The notes beneath the pieces were generated by a model that made no database searches, was not told the DNA's origin, and was given only the letters and a program-made list of their open reading frames with translations. 64,000 nucleotides of DNA from Bacteroidota bacterium (GTDB taxonomy: Bacteria > Bacteroidota > Bacteroidia > Chitinophagales > Chitinophagaceae): NCBI GenBank assembly GCA_016715505.1, contig JADJZY010000033.1, forward strand, positions 1 through 64,000, written 5' to 3'. This document shows, one piece after another, positions 49,140-59,741 of this stretch (position 1 is the stretch's first letter; every line of letters starts with the position of its first letter). Position numbers and translations under genes: made by a program.

Positions 49140-49893
49140 TCAGTGTTCGAAAATAGTCAATTGCTTTCAACATGCGACTTCCATACCAACTAAAATATTC
49201 TCCATCCACCAAAATCACCTCCGTCTCAGGCAAAATATTTTTCCAATGGGTTTTATGTTTCTCTGCAAATGGAAAGGGTTCGCTGGATAACAAAATATAC
49301 TCCGGATTTAATGACTTGATTTGTTCTTCATCCAGTATCGGATATCTTGAATCTTGAATGATATTTTCAAATCCGGCTTCACGCATCATTTGGGTGATAA
49401 AAGTATCTGTTCCCGCAAACATCCATGGATTACACCAAATGGCATAAACGGCCGTTCGATTTTTGGAAATTGGTTGATTGAATGCCGTTTGAATATGAAG
49501 AATCATTTGACTGGCAACTTGTTTCTTGGCAGTCATTTCCCCAATGGCAGCTATCATGCCCAAAGCGTCCTGGATGGTTTGAATATCAGAAACCCATACC
49601 GGAAATTCTTTTTCAAGCGCTTCAATATCTGCCTGATTATTTTCTTCTTTGTTCGCAATAATCAAATCCGGTTGTAATTGTCGGATGATTTCAAGATGTA
49701 GTTTTTTGGTCCCTCCTACTCTCTTTTTTGTTTGGAACCATGACCTTGGATGGACACAAAATTTAGTAATGCCCACCACTTCTTCATTGAGCCCTAAATC
49801 ATAGAGCAATTCGGTTTGAGAAGGCACCAATGAAATGATTCGTCGGGGAATTCCGGATAAATGAACCGTTCTATTGAGTTGATCTTTCACCAA
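49126..49893 (-). CDS. Helical-backbone metal receptor (BtuF-like)
   Basis: 255 residues. RRIISLVPSQTELLYDLGL, VVGITKFCVHP and LQPDLIIANKEENNQADIEAL are those of periplasmic-binding proteins for cobalamin or iron complexes. No signal peptide is present, which is usual for this Bacteroidota subgroup, so it may act in the cytoplasm or have another role. It overlaps both neighbours. Confidence 0.82.
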   Translation of the reverse strand: MVKDQLNRTVHLSGIPRRIISLVPSQTELLYDLGLNEEVVGITKFCVHPRSWFQTKKRVGGTKKLHLEIIRQLQPDLIIANKEENNQADIEALEKEFPVWVSDIQTIQDALGMIAAIGEMTAKKQVASQMILHIQTAFNQPISKNRTAVYAIWCNPWMFAGTDTFITQMMREAGFENIIQDSRYPILDEEQIKSLNPEYILLSSEPFPFAEKHKTHWKNILPETEVILVDGEYFSWYGSRMLKAIDYFRTLNETL

Positions 49894-50227
49894 ATATTGG
49901 TTTATACATGATAATCATTAATCCTGTAAATATCAAATCAGCCGGAAAAAAGATGTCGCCAAAAACTTTTCCAAATGAACTTTTTATAAAAAATACACGG
50001 ATTAAAATTTCGAATAAAACAACTAAAAAATAAGCAAATCCAAACACCCTTTTTCCCATCCAGATGCCTGACCAAATCAAGGTAAATAATAATTGTAGAA
50101 ATGGATTAATCATCATTTGTTCCCAAGCCTGATAGTCACTAAACATGGTATAAAACCCATGGGCGGTAATAAATAAATGAAACAATAAAATGATACCGGC
50201 AATTACCCGGGATAAAGATGGACTCAT
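49871..50227 (-). CDS. Small hypothetical membrane protein
   Basis: 118 residues with four predicted helices (ILLFHLFITAHGFYTMF, PFLQLLFTLIWSGIWMG, FGFAYFLVVLFEILIRVFF, ADLIFTGLMIIMY). It overlaps the start of the metal-receptor gene by 23 bp. Family not recognised. Confidence 0.7.
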   Translation of the reverse strand: MSPSLSRVIAGIILLFHLFITAHGFYTMFSDYQAWEQMMINPFLQLLFTLIWSGIWMGKRVFGFAYFLVVLFEILIRVFFIKSSFGKVFGDIFFPADLIFTGLMIIMYKPIFGERSTQ

Positions 50228-50307
50228 GTTATGGACAAAGATAATGTCGTCTGGATAATTATCTGATGTTAATCGCAGTTCTCATCGAGGGTCGACTTTG
50301 AAAACAT

Positions 50308-53300
50308 CTATAATCCCTTAGTCTCTTCCTCCAATATGCCTTCTGATTCGGTTGGTGAGTTCGAATTTTTTTCCTGTTTTTTTCGTTTGGGTTGCAGCAA
50401 ATCTGCAAAACTATTGTAGACAATTTTATAGGATAATCCCAGCCCCCCTTTGGTAAAGTTGGTATTTTCAAGGTTCACATTATTAGTTCGAAAGGCATTG
50501 GCCCTGAATCGACCATCTTCGGTAATCAGAAACTGTGCTTTAAAATCCCCACCCAGATTAAAACTACTGGTCGTATTTCCTTGTGCATCTCGACCGATAT
50601 CTACACTGTTTCCAAAATCAACCACCACCCGATCTTTAAATAAAGTCGTTGAAATATTCATGGATAATTGGTTTCGATTGGCCACTCCTTCTTCTAATGA
50701 ATTGATATTTTGATAGCCCAAATTAAAAGTCACTTTATCTAGACCCGTTATTTTTTGAAATTGATTGGTAAGCTCCGATGATACCGCACTGCTCACAACA
50801 TCCGAAACGGTAGAAACAACACCCTGTCCGTACGCCGAGTTAGATATCCCTTCCGGTGCTTTAAATTGTTCGAACAGCAATAAGACCCCGGCTTGAGAAA
50901 CCAATTCCTTTTCATCATTTTTGATCTGCTCCAGTTTCGAAAACGCTGCCGACCCAACGGACTTATTATCGGGTTGCGTAATATCGAAGGTAATTTTAGG
51001 CAGGGACAAAGGGCCACTCAATAAAATGGACACAAAAGTGGGATAGGCTTTTTTGGCTTCCGTTTTATCACTCTCATCCAACGATTCCGCAATATTACTG
51101 ACCAAAGGATAAAGTGGTAAAGGCTTTTGGGTTTTATAGACGGCTTTTACGTCCAATTCAGCCCCTAACACATCACCCGACCAGGTAATTTTACTGCCTT
51201 CATCTATATTAAATTCTTTATTAAAAAGTCCTCTAAAGTTGAACAAGTATTTTCCTTCATTGATGGCATAATTTCCATTCATACTGATGTCGTTGCCCAA
51301 GTCAACAAATAAACGTATCGCCCCTTCACCCCTTGCGATAATTTCTTCACCGGTATTTTTATCCAAAATCATATATACCTCTGCATCCGGCGTGGCCTCA
51401 ATATTCATATTAATTTTGACATAACTTGGATTGGGATCTTCAACCTCTTCTTCACCTTGTACCCGACCAAAAGTTGCAAAACGCACATAATCATAGGTGG
51501 AGGCGTCCCCGGTAGAATTTAAGGGCAAATAAAATTTCGAATTCTTCAGCGGACGAGTTTGTATGTCCATATCGATATCATTCATAGGGCCGCTTAGTTT
51601 CATATTTACCGCTGCAGGTACATATCCGTAAAACAAACTATTGTCGTATTCGGAGGTATTCAAACAAAGTAAATTATCGGAATTGAGGCTAAAATCTAAA
51701 TACATATCGGAGAAATTTTTATGGGCAATTTTTCCATATAAAATTCCTGTGTAGTTTCCGAGTCTTTCATCTTTGAGTAATGTTTCCTGAACCAAAATAT
51801 TTTGATTATTAAAACTAAACTTCATTTGAGGAATAGAATAAGTAGTTCCCAGGAAAAGAACTTTTAATGAAGCATCTTTCAACTGAATATCTCCACTGAT
51901 TTTCGGGTTATCCAACACACCTTTCACCAGTACTTTACCGCTCGCTTGTCCGCGCAAATTTCTGATATACTCTGAAATAAATTGGTTGGCAAAAGCGATG
52001 GGCGTTTCTTCAAGCGTGGCGGTGATGTCTATCAAACTATCCTTCATATTGATAAATCCTTCAATTCCGGCCTCATTCTCACCGCGAAGGATACCGGTTC
52101 CTTTTTGTAAAGTCAATTTTTGACCTTCCACATCATAGTCCATTTGAAGTTTCACCATACCTACTGTGTCCTGATCCACACGAACTTCATTCGTACTATA
52201 AATTGTGGCTTTAATCAGAGGCGATTCCATATAATTCAACGCATCAATCCGGCCGCTGATTCGTCCATTCCAGACTGGATTACTTAGGTTGGCGTATCCG
52301 GTTAAATTGTATAAATCCAGATTTTGTAACTCGGCATACAGATGATCTGATTGCGGTGTATTTTCCGATTGAATTTTAATTTTCTGTGCTCCACTCTCGA
52401 CATATAATTCATTGATTTCAATCTGTTCGCCAAAGACCAATGCCTGCTTACTATAAATCTGCCAGGGATCGGTTTTAAGATTGATATTGGAAGGCAATAA
52501 ATCTACAAAGAGTTTACCATTACTGGCAGTCGCCTTACAATTTAAAGATGCTTCACCCAGTAAATCGTTCATACTTTGGGTAACCAGCGATAAGGAAGCG
52601 GTATCATCAGCCATACTGCTCGTGAACTGAAACGATGGAATCATAAGTTCATTCTCATACAAAAAATTTCCTCCATTAGCGGTTAACTCAAAACTTTTGA
52701 AGTCGCCCGCACCTACAAGGGTTATATCCTTAAAAGTTAGTTGATCGTATTGTATACCCGGTAATACCATATCCAATCCCAACTTTTGCTGATAGGTATT
52801 TAATTCACCCGACAAATTACTTCCATTTAAACCTCTGAGTTGAGGAACAAAAGTTTGAAGCAACGGATCAATATCTTTCATGGTTACTTCGAATTCGAAA
52901 TTCTGCGGACTGTATTTTGCCGGTTTTGAAATATACTGTGGTAAGTAATGTGACAAATAATACAATACTGCATCCGACAACTCAGAAACTTTGAACTGTC
53001 CTTTTAATTCAGCATCAGCAACCGAACTATTTAATGTAATTGTTTTAAACTGATTGGTTTCAAAGGATTGCAAATTAATCTCATCCACTTTTACAACCTT
53101 TAATCCATTTTCTAAGGTCAAGTTGGTAAACAATGCTTTGCCATGAAAGTCATCAATTGAGCTGCCGGTAAAATCAAGGGTGGCATAACCGGAACCAATC
53201 ACCGGTTCAGTAGTGATTCCCATTTTTTGTAGATTGAAACGAATAAATCGGGTACTGAATTGATAGGATGGATCCTTTCCACTCAGATCTAATTTACCAT

Positions 53301-55098
53301 TAAAATTCATGGTCAAACTGGGATCCTGCGAAACAAAAATGCCATCAAATTTTTTATTCTCCACCAATCCATTGATATTCAAATCAATATATTTTTTCCC
53401 GTCAATTTCAATTTCATCAATTTTAGCAAGTACTTTGGCTTTGATATCTTCTAAAGAAAATCCTTGTCCATCAAGATTGGCATCTACTGAAATGTTTCCA
53501 ATAGTGGATTGTTTAATCAGGCGCCCCAAATTGAGGGATTTGGTGGCAATATGACCTTTATAAGTGGGCGTTTTAGGTTTGAAGTTCATAGCCAAATCCA
53601 GATCGGCCCGCCCTAAATTGGTTTGTAGTATTCCATTGGTTTTAAACTCGTCCACCTGCCCTGAATACTTTCCCTGAAAACGAATCGTCTTTAAATCATT
53701 CCAGGCCACCGCATCAACCCTTGTTTGCGGAATCAATCGGTTTAAATCTTTTCCATTGGTCAAAAGTTCATCAACCTCAACATCAAAGAATGTTTGATCG
53801 ATATCGGGTAAACCTCGCACAATGGCATTTCCTTTAAAAGAGGTTTCACTGGATTGGATCCTAAGATTCCGCCCTTCCATTTGATCAACCGTCCCCTCAA
53901 TCTGCCCATCCAAATGCACGAGTATGGGATATTGATTGATGATATTGGCAAAATAACCGATATCCAAAGATGAAACGTGGGCATCCTTTAAGTTCCCCTC
54001 CATTTTTACCTTCGCAATAAAATCATTAAAGTCATGAAAGTTTCGATATTTCATGGCAAAGTGATCCTGAATTTTTGAATTGGCCGTTTCCAGATAAAGT
54101 TGATCCAAACTGGATTCAACCTGCGAAACCTTGGCTTGTGCTTTCAGATTTTTCACTTCCAAACCACATCTTTCCTTGGCCGACAACTGATCTATTTGAG
54201 CAAAGAGGGTATCAGCGATTAAGCGGGTATCGCTCAGATGAAGCTGTATATGTGATATGTCTAATTGACTCTCATCAAATTCTCCAGGCTTGGGTTTTTC
54301 ATCCCCATCCAAATATCTAAAACGCGAGTCCGTTAAATTTAAATCCTGAATAAGTATACTGGCCAAGTCAGGATTGAATGGAGTTCCCCAGGTACTTGTG
54401 TCGTCCGGGGTAAGGTCTTCCGGTTTACCGCCTTCATATTCCCGAACTAAAACATCTGCCTGATGGATATCTAATTTGGGTATTTCAAATCGGGCTTTGA
54501 GGATATCAAAGGTCTTTACATCCAAATCCAACGCTTCAACGGCAAAGCGCATATCCTCTCCCCTCCAGGCATCATCCATAAAAAAACGAAAGTTCTCCAG
54601 ATTTAAAGTCTTTAGCTCCAGTTTCACGGATTCTGACTCGGAAGATTGTTGCACCTGAAGTGTGTCCTCTGGAGTTTGAGCGGTATCGGCAGACGCAAAG
54701 GCATCTGAAATAAAATCATAATTCCATCGATCGCTGGTTTTTTGCCGATTCAGATTTACAAAAACATCCTTTAGTGTTACATCATGAATCACAAATGGCT
54801 CATCATTCCAGTAATTCGATAACAATTCGGAGGTTTTTAATCGAAGGGTACCGACATAGGCCAAAGTATCTTTTTGTTGATCTTCGACATAAACCCCATG
54901 AATATCAAAATGATTAAAAAAGCCAAATTTGACATGATCAATATGTACCCGGGTTTTTAATTTCTCAGATAAATATTTGGTTGCTTTGCCTAAAAGGATA
55001 TTTTGATACTTCTCTTTTGTCAATAAAAACAACAAGATGCCCAACAAAAGAAGAATGCTGAGCAGGAAGTATCCAAATATTTTTAAGAATCTTTTCAA
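50308..55098 (-). CDS. TamB/DUF490-type protein
   Basis: 1596 residues, one unbroken frame. An N-terminal membrane anchor (FGYFLLSILLLLGILLFLL) is followed by AsmA/TamB-like beta repeats, each with a phrase such as LEN or DLSG, and a C-terminal DUF490 domain (ITWSGDVLGAELDVKAVYKT, LSGPLSLPKITFDI, LNLGYQN-like) ending after FNLGGDFKAQFLITEDGRFR. Members form long hydrophobic grooves that carry phospholipids between the membranes or help outer-membrane protein assembly. A TamA partner is not in the window. Confidence 0.9.
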   Translation of the reverse strand: MKRFLKIFGYFLLSILLLLGILLFLLTKEKYQNILLGKATKYLSEKLKTRVHIDHVKFGFFNHFDIHGVYVEDQQKDTLAYVGTLRLKTSELLSNYWNDEPFVIHDVTLKDVFVNLNRQKTSDRWNYDFISDAFASADTAQTPEDTLQVQQSSESESVKLELKTLNLENFRFFMDDAWRGEDMRFAVEALDLDVKTFDILKARFEIPKLDIHQADVLVREYEGGKPEDLTPDDTSTWGTPFNPDLASILIQDLNLTDSRFRYLDGDEKPKPGEFDESQLDISHIQLHLSDTRLIADTLFAQIDQLSAKERCGLEVKNLKAQAKVSQVESSLDQLYLETANSKIQDHFAMKYRNFHDFNDFIAKVKMEGNLKDAHVSSLDIGYFANIINQYPILVHLDGQIEGTVDQMEGRNLRIQSSETSFKGNAIVRGLPDIDQTFFDVEVDELLTNGKDLNRLIPQTRVDAVAWNDLKTIRFQGKYSGQVDEFKTNGILQTNLGRADLDLAMNFKPKTPTYKGHIATKSLNLGRLIKQSTIGNISVDANLDGQGFSLEDIKAKVLAKIDEIEIDGKKYIDLNINGLVENKKFDGIFVSQDPSLTMNFNGKLDLSGKDPSYQFSTRFIRFNLQKMGITTEPVIGSGYATLDFTGSSIDDFHGKALFTNLTLENGLKVVKVDEINLQSFETNQFKTITLNSSVADAELKGQFKVSELSDAVLYYLSHYLPQYISKPAKYSPQNFEFEVTMKDIDPLLQTFVPQLRGLNGSNLSGELNTYQQKLGLDMVLPGIQYDQLTFKDITLVGAGDFKSFELTANGGNFLYENELMIPSFQFTSSMADDTASLSLVTQSMNDLLGEASLNCKATASNGKLFVDLLPSNINLKTDPWQIYSKQALVFGEQIEINELYVESGAQKIKIQSENTPQSDHLYAELQNLDLYNLTGYANLSNPVWNGRISGRIDALNYMESPLIKATIYSTNEVRVDQDTVGMVKLQMDYDVEGQKLTLQKGTGILRGENEAGIEGFINMKDSLIDITATLEETPIAFANQFISEYIRNLRGQASGKVLVKGVLDNPKISGDIQLKDASLKVLFLGTTYSIPQMKFSFNNQNILVQETLLKDERLGNYTGILYGKIAHKNFSDMYLDFSLNSDNLLCLNTSEYDNSLFYGYVPAAVNMKLSGPMNDIDMDIQTRPLKNSKFYLPLNSTGDASTYDYVRFATFGRVQGEEEVEDPNPSYVKINMNIEATPDAEVYMILDKNTGEEIIARGEGAIRLFVDLGNDISMNGNYAINEGKYLFNFRGLFNKEFNIDEGSKITWSGDVLGAELDVKAVYKTQKPLPLYPLVSNIAESLDESDKTEAKKAYPTFVSILLSGPLSLPKITFDITQPDNKSVGSAAFSKLEQIKNDEKELVSQAGVLLLFEQFKAPEGISNSAYGQGVVSTVSDVVSSAVSSELTNQFQKITGLDKVTFNLGYQNINSLEEGVANRNQLSMNISTTLFKDRVVVDFGNSVDIGRDAQGNTTSSFNLGGDFKAQFLITEDGRFRANAFRTNNVNLENTNFTKGGLGLSYKIVYNSFADLLQPKRKKQEKNSNSPTESEGILEEETKGL

Positions 55099-55353
55099 AT
55101 AGGGTTCAATTGTTTTGCTAAAGACGAATCACAAAAATAATTGTTGAGAGTCGCAATAATTACTAAGAAAACACTAATAATACCTGAGATATTCCCCGAC
55201 GAAAACATTTTCAATTTCCAGAAAGGGGGCCGTCGGGGTTCTTTACCCTTAATCATTGGACTAAATTATAGCTCATTTTGGGATAACAAACATTTTTGCA
55301 GCATATTCCGTCTTAAATTTGAAGATAAGCTTCATCCGTTTAAAATGACTCAT

Positions 55354-55748
55354 ATGCTAAAAAACAATTTCCCTTCCTGTTATTCACCGCTTTGATTTTT
55401 TTGGTCGGTTTATTTGCCTGCCAAAAGCGCCCCTCTGCAGGATTTGGAGGGAATGCGACTTTGAAAATTTCTGCTAAACATCATGGCAACTCAATTGATA
55501 GTGGTACGGTGTACATAAAGTTTAATGCCAAGGATGTTGCCGAATCTTATGATGCCGAAACGCCTATCAATCAAACAGCCCCCAATCAGGGTATGGCTGT
55601 CTTTGAAGGCATGAAACCCGGTGATTATTATATTTATTCCACCGGTTGGGACCCTTCTATTTCTGCCAATGTAAAAGGCGGTATCCCCTTTACCATTGAA
55701 GAAGAAAAAACGTACGAAATTATTCTGCCTGTCACCGAACAACATTAA
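55354..55748 (+). CDS. Putative lipoprotein (one frameshift in the signal peptide)
   Basis: With one A added in ATGCTAAAAAAC the ATG at 55354 reads MLKKQFPFLLFTALIFLVGL and the lipobox LFAC. The mature part (TLKISAKHHGNSIDSGTVYI, GDYYIYSTGWDPS) is a small beta-sandwich. Without the change the frame starts only at 55392. Function unknown. Confidence 0.75.
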
Positions 55749-55812
55749 CAGATTGTTTGAAGGCTTTCTGCCTGATTAAAGCAGGGAAAGAATATTTTTG
55801 AAAAAAAGTATC

Positions 55813-56337
55813 ATGAGAAATTTTCTGACCCTCATTCTTTTATTAAGTACTTCAACGCTTTTTGCGCAAGAATGGCTTCCATTCGCTGACTTACAGGCGG
55901 GTATTTCGCTTAAATACCCACCGGATTGGGAAAATCGAACAGACGAAAGTGGTCGAATCTTTTTTACCTCTCCTCGTGAAGGAGAAAAAGATCCTTTTCG
56001 TGAAAATCTCAATATTGGTTATAAATCAGATGAGGCCTATACATCCATGCTGATGTTGGAACCAGCTTTTAAAACCCTGCCTGGTCAACTTCAAAAAAGT
56101 TTTAATGATTTTAAAGTAGAAAAAGAGGGTTATATCAAAATGAATGGTTTGGATATTTATGAAATCATTTACACCGGTAAAATGAAAGATCAGGAAACCC
56201 AGAAGCTAAGATTTATTCAATGGTTTTGTGTGCATGATTCTAAGTTGTACACGATCACTTATTCTGCAGATGCGATGAACAAATCGTTTACCAATATCGC
56301 TCAGAATATCATGCGGGGTATTACTTTCAAACAATAA
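55813..56337 (+). CDS. Exported PsbP/DcrB-like protein
   Basis: The ATG at 55813 gives the signal peptide MRNFLTLILLLSTSTLFAQ. The mature part (GISLKYPPDWENRTDESGRI ... NGLDIYEIIYTGKMKDQ, LYTITYSADAM) matches the PsbP-like/DUF1795 fold. About 174 residues. It resembles the lipoprotein at 37658 in kind. Function unknown. Confidence 0.72.
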   Translation: MRNFLTLILLLSTSTLFAQEWLPFADLQAGISLKYPPDWENRTDESGRIFFTSPREGEKDPFRENLNIGYKSDEAYTSMLMLEPAFKTLPGQLQKSFNDFKVEKEGYIKMNGLDIYEIIYTGKMKDQETQKLRFIQWFCVHDSKLYTITYSADAMNKSFTNIAQNIMRGITFKQ

Positions 56338-56442
56338 TCAAACCTCTCTTCCAGCGATTATCATCAAACACTGGTTTCCAGCATTTGATGTACCGATTTA
56401 CAAACAGAAAAGGTATTTTTTAAAGAGACCTCAAATCTTGTA

Positions 56443-58839
56443 CTAGTACTCAATGATGATTCCAATCGTTGGGAGTACCGTTCCTGTTGTATTCTCTAAA
56501 AATTTAGTTTGATAACGAGGCGGAAATCCTGAATTCGGATCAATTAAAGCTTGTCCGTTGGCATCACGTTGCACTGTCAGGATGTCCTGCTCTTGTGCCG
56601 CAAAACCATACACATTTTGAATATCTAAAAACACATTCAGGTTCCAATTCTTGAAGAAATACTTTTTATCAATCCGAATATCCAGTTGATGGGTAAGTGG
56701 TAAACGATTTTGATTCACACGGGTATAATCAAATTGCCCCTGATTGGAAACATCCCAAACATAAGTCACCGATGAAAGAGCGGTATCGTATGGAGTATAA
56801 GGTCGTCCGCCGGTTAAACGAAATTTGGCGCCGAATTCTCAATTACGTTTGATTTTTTTACCGGCAGTTAAATTGACAATATATCGTTGATCCCAATTAC
56901 TTGGTGCATATTCTGCACTATTGGCATTTACAAATTCACTGCGGAATAAGGTAATAGCCATGATTCCATAAAAACCTTTATAGAGTTTTTGTTGGGCAAA
57001 TAACTCTAAACCATAAGACCTTCCTATAGATAAAGAACGTACGGATTCATTTCCAACCACACCAAAATTCCCCCCTTCATTCGCCAAAGAAATACCTCGC
57101 ACAACACTTTGCGGATAATTCTGGTACTTCTTATAAAAACCTTCCAAAGTGAAACGGGCATTTTTTCCGGTACTATATTCTATTCCTCCAACATAATGCA
57201 AACATTGGATAAACTGCAGATTATTGACCCGATTGATATACTGATTACTGGTGTCTTTAAATCCTAAAGCCGTATAGGATGGTGTTTGATAATACAGTCC
57301 GGTATTGGCATTTACATTCAAACGATCTGTGATGGCATAAGATGCTGATATGCGGGGCGACAGTTGCTGTAATGGATTCCGCATCGCTTCTGTGTAGGTA
57401 TTTCCATCCATACGCAAACCAGCACTTAAGGTTAATCTGTTTTTTAACAAAGCGCGGCTAATTTGTCCAAAAACACCATATTTAAAGAAGTCGATGGCAC
57501 TGGCATAATCTATGGTATCAATAATTCCGCCCGGTAATGATAAAACATTATACGTATTATTGTTGTACTTCACATACTCCAATCCTACGCCATAATTGAT
57601 TTTCCAATCCTCAAGCCGGATATTATTCTCAAATCTGAATTTATACTCTATTTCCTGACTTTTGTATTGTAAACGAATGGGTAGACTGCGGTCATTGCCC
57701 GGATACTTAAATGCATTGTTGTCCAACATATTCCGGCTCAATACAAATGTTTGAAAACTATTGGGTTTATAATGTTTGTAAACAAGACCTGTTGTATAAT
57801 TCCACTGTTTTTGCTCCGGGAGGTAATCTAAAATATAGCGCTGTGATTCTGTTTCATTTTCACCGGTATTTAAAACAGCTACATCATAGGCTCCTAACAT
57901 TAAAAAGGTAATTTCATTCTTTTTATCAATGTTGTGTTTGTATTTGATTTGCACATCATTGTAGGTTGGTAAAAATGGTAAAGCCAGGGCCTTAAACAAA
58001 AATTGAAGATATGAACGCCGCACGCTGAGCATTAATCCACTTTTGGCGCTCAATGGACCTTCGGCGCGTAAACCCACATCACTACTTCCCAATGTAAAAG
58101 CTCCATGCCAACTATCGGTTCGAGGGTTTTTCATTTTAAACTCGAAAACCGAACTTAAGGTATTACCCCGATTTGCCGGAAATGCACCACTGTAGTAACC
58201 AACATCCTGCAAAAATCAACGTTCAGGATACCTACCGGTCCCCCATTGGCTCCTTGCGTAGCGAAGTGATTGATATTGGGGATTTCCACGCCATCCAGGT
58301 AAAAACGATTCTCTGATGGGCCACCTCCCCGAATGATGATATCGTTTCGGAAACCTACATTAGAACCGGCCCGGTAAACTTTGTATCACCTTACTGATAT
58401 CCCTATTTCCGCCCGGATTCCGTTGTATTTCATTCACACCAATGGTTCGAAGGGAAAGCGGACTTTCTTCTGTTTTATCCTTACGACCAGTTACTTTAAC
58501 CTCTTTTACTTCTTTCGCGATTTTTTCTAATTGAATTTCAACAAAAGTAGGTTTGGAGTTGTCTACTGCGATTTCGAATAAAGTCTTTTTCTTGTATCCT
58601 AAAAAAGAAATATCCAAATTATACAATCCCGGTTGAAGGTTGGTGATTTCGAATCCCCCCTCATCATTGGTTTTAGCACCTAAAGTTGTGCCCTGAATAC
58701 TTACAATAGCCAAAGATATCGGAGCATTGGATATGGCATCTTTAACAGTCCCGCGGATAACACCGCTCTGGGCAAAAAGTTGGGCTTGAATCAACAATAA
58801 AAAAATACTAACAAGGGTAACACGTCTCAATCGAATCAT
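56443..58839 (-). CDS. TonB-dependent receptor, CarboxypepD_reg type (two frameshifts)
   Basis: Signal peptide MIRLRRVTLVSIFLLLIQAQLFAQ, carboxypeptidase regulatory-like domain (GVIRGTVKDAISNAPISLAI), plug (GVNEIQRNPGGNRDISKVIQ, then in the next frame IIIRGGGPSENRFYLDGVEI) and a beta-barrel ending TVLPTIGIIIEY. Frames change near 58360-58210 and near 56830. The joined length is about 800 residues. No SusD-like partner is near, so it is not a classic SusCD glycan system. Ligand unknown. It uses ExbB/ExbD/TonB of the kind at 8.3-11.3 kb. Confidence 0.88.
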
Positions 58840-58937
58840 CCTGCGAAGATATTGATTTCAAACTGAGTTGAAGAATTCAATGAACAGTCATTCTGAATAA
58901 TGATTCAATAGCGTATCAAAAAAAACTAAATGCCCCC

Positions 58938-59435
58938 TTAACGTAAAAATGCACTCAGCCGTTTTTGTTTATCCAACTCAACGATGATATTTTCATGGAG
59001 ATTGGTGGCTATTTGAACGCCCACATAGTCGGAGGTGACAGGATATAATTTATGTTTTCGGTCTACCAATACGGCAAGCTGAATCTTGGCCGGAATGGCC
59101 GCCAATAATGGACGCATGGCATATAATGCAGTTCGCCCCGAATTGGCCACATCATCTACCAAAATCAAAACTTTTTGATGCGCCTGAAAATCGCCTTCAA
59201 TCGTACATTGTACCGGGTTTGTTTTATCGATTTGAATCCCGATCAGATGAATTTTTATTTTACAAATCTCACTCACAAATTCCTTCAGCATATTGGCGAT
59301 ATCATATCCCCTGTCACGAATCCCCAAAAGGTATATTTCTTTCTCCTCGAGGTGGTTTTCTACAATTTCATAAGCAATCCGACGAAGTTTTAACAGGGCA
59401 TCATCATGGTTCAAAATGAGGGTTCTTCCGGGCAT
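58938..59435 (-). CDS. PyrR-like phosphoribosyltransferase
   Basis: About 166 residues from the ATG at 59435 (MPGRTLILNHDDALLKLRRI). The PRPP loop VLILVDDVANSGRTALYAM is intact, and LLGIRDRGYDIA and ELAVLVDRKHK-like text follow PyrR/uracil PRTase proteins. PyrR binds UMP and controls pyr attenuation in some bacteria; whether this one is enzymatic or regulatory is unclear. An upstream-extended frame to 59510 runs into the dispersed repeat and is less likely. Confidence 0.82.
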   Translation of the reverse strand: MPGRTLILNHDDALLKLRRIAYEIVENHLEEKEIYLLGIRDRGYDIANMLKEFVSEICKIKIHLIGIQIDKTNPVQCTIEGDFQAHQKVLILVDDVANSGRTALYAMRPLLAAIPAKIQLAVLVDRKHKLYPVTSDYVGVQIATNLHENIIVELDKQKRLSAFLR

Positions 59436-59475
59436 AGTGGAACTTTTGCCAAAAATAGAAGGTTTTTTTTTGTTG

Positions 59476-59646
59476 ACCCAAATTTTGCATTCGTGAACAG
59501 CCAACGGCAAAAGCGATTCAAAAAATCAAATACTTCGGCTCATAGGCCTTAGTATGAATTTCTAATTCGGGGTTACCGAGCAAATCCTTTACAGGCTTTG
59601 TTTACAGTAGCTAGGTGCCTTGCTACTACAAATTCTCGGCTAACTC
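59476..59646 (+). repeat. Dispersed intergenic repeat, copy B
   Basis: Aligns along its whole length with 17337-17506, with the same starting ACCCAAATTTTGCA and the same 24-base identical core (59580-59603 region). It stands directly before the promoter of the Fe-S oxidoreductase operon. Confidence 0.75.
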
Positions 59647-59688
59647 GATTTCCTTAGCACGATAGGAAAAAGTGAAGTGATTGGTTGT

Positions 59689-59718
59689 TTTGATGCCAAC
59701 GATTTTTGGTTACATTTG
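59689..59718 (+). promoter_or_regulatory. Promoter of the Fe-S oxidoreductase operon
   Basis: TTTG at 59689-59692 and TACATTTG at 59711-59718 with an 18-base spacer, as at the tRNA promoter (18607). The ATG at 59742 follows 23 bases later. Confidence 0.65.
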
Positions 59719-59741
59719 TAGCCAACCGCAAACAAGCCGAT

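Noticed and set aside
55201..55260. A GC-rich patch in the gap before the lipoprotein gene
   Set aside because: No stable hairpin with a T-run and no repeat partner in the window were found.
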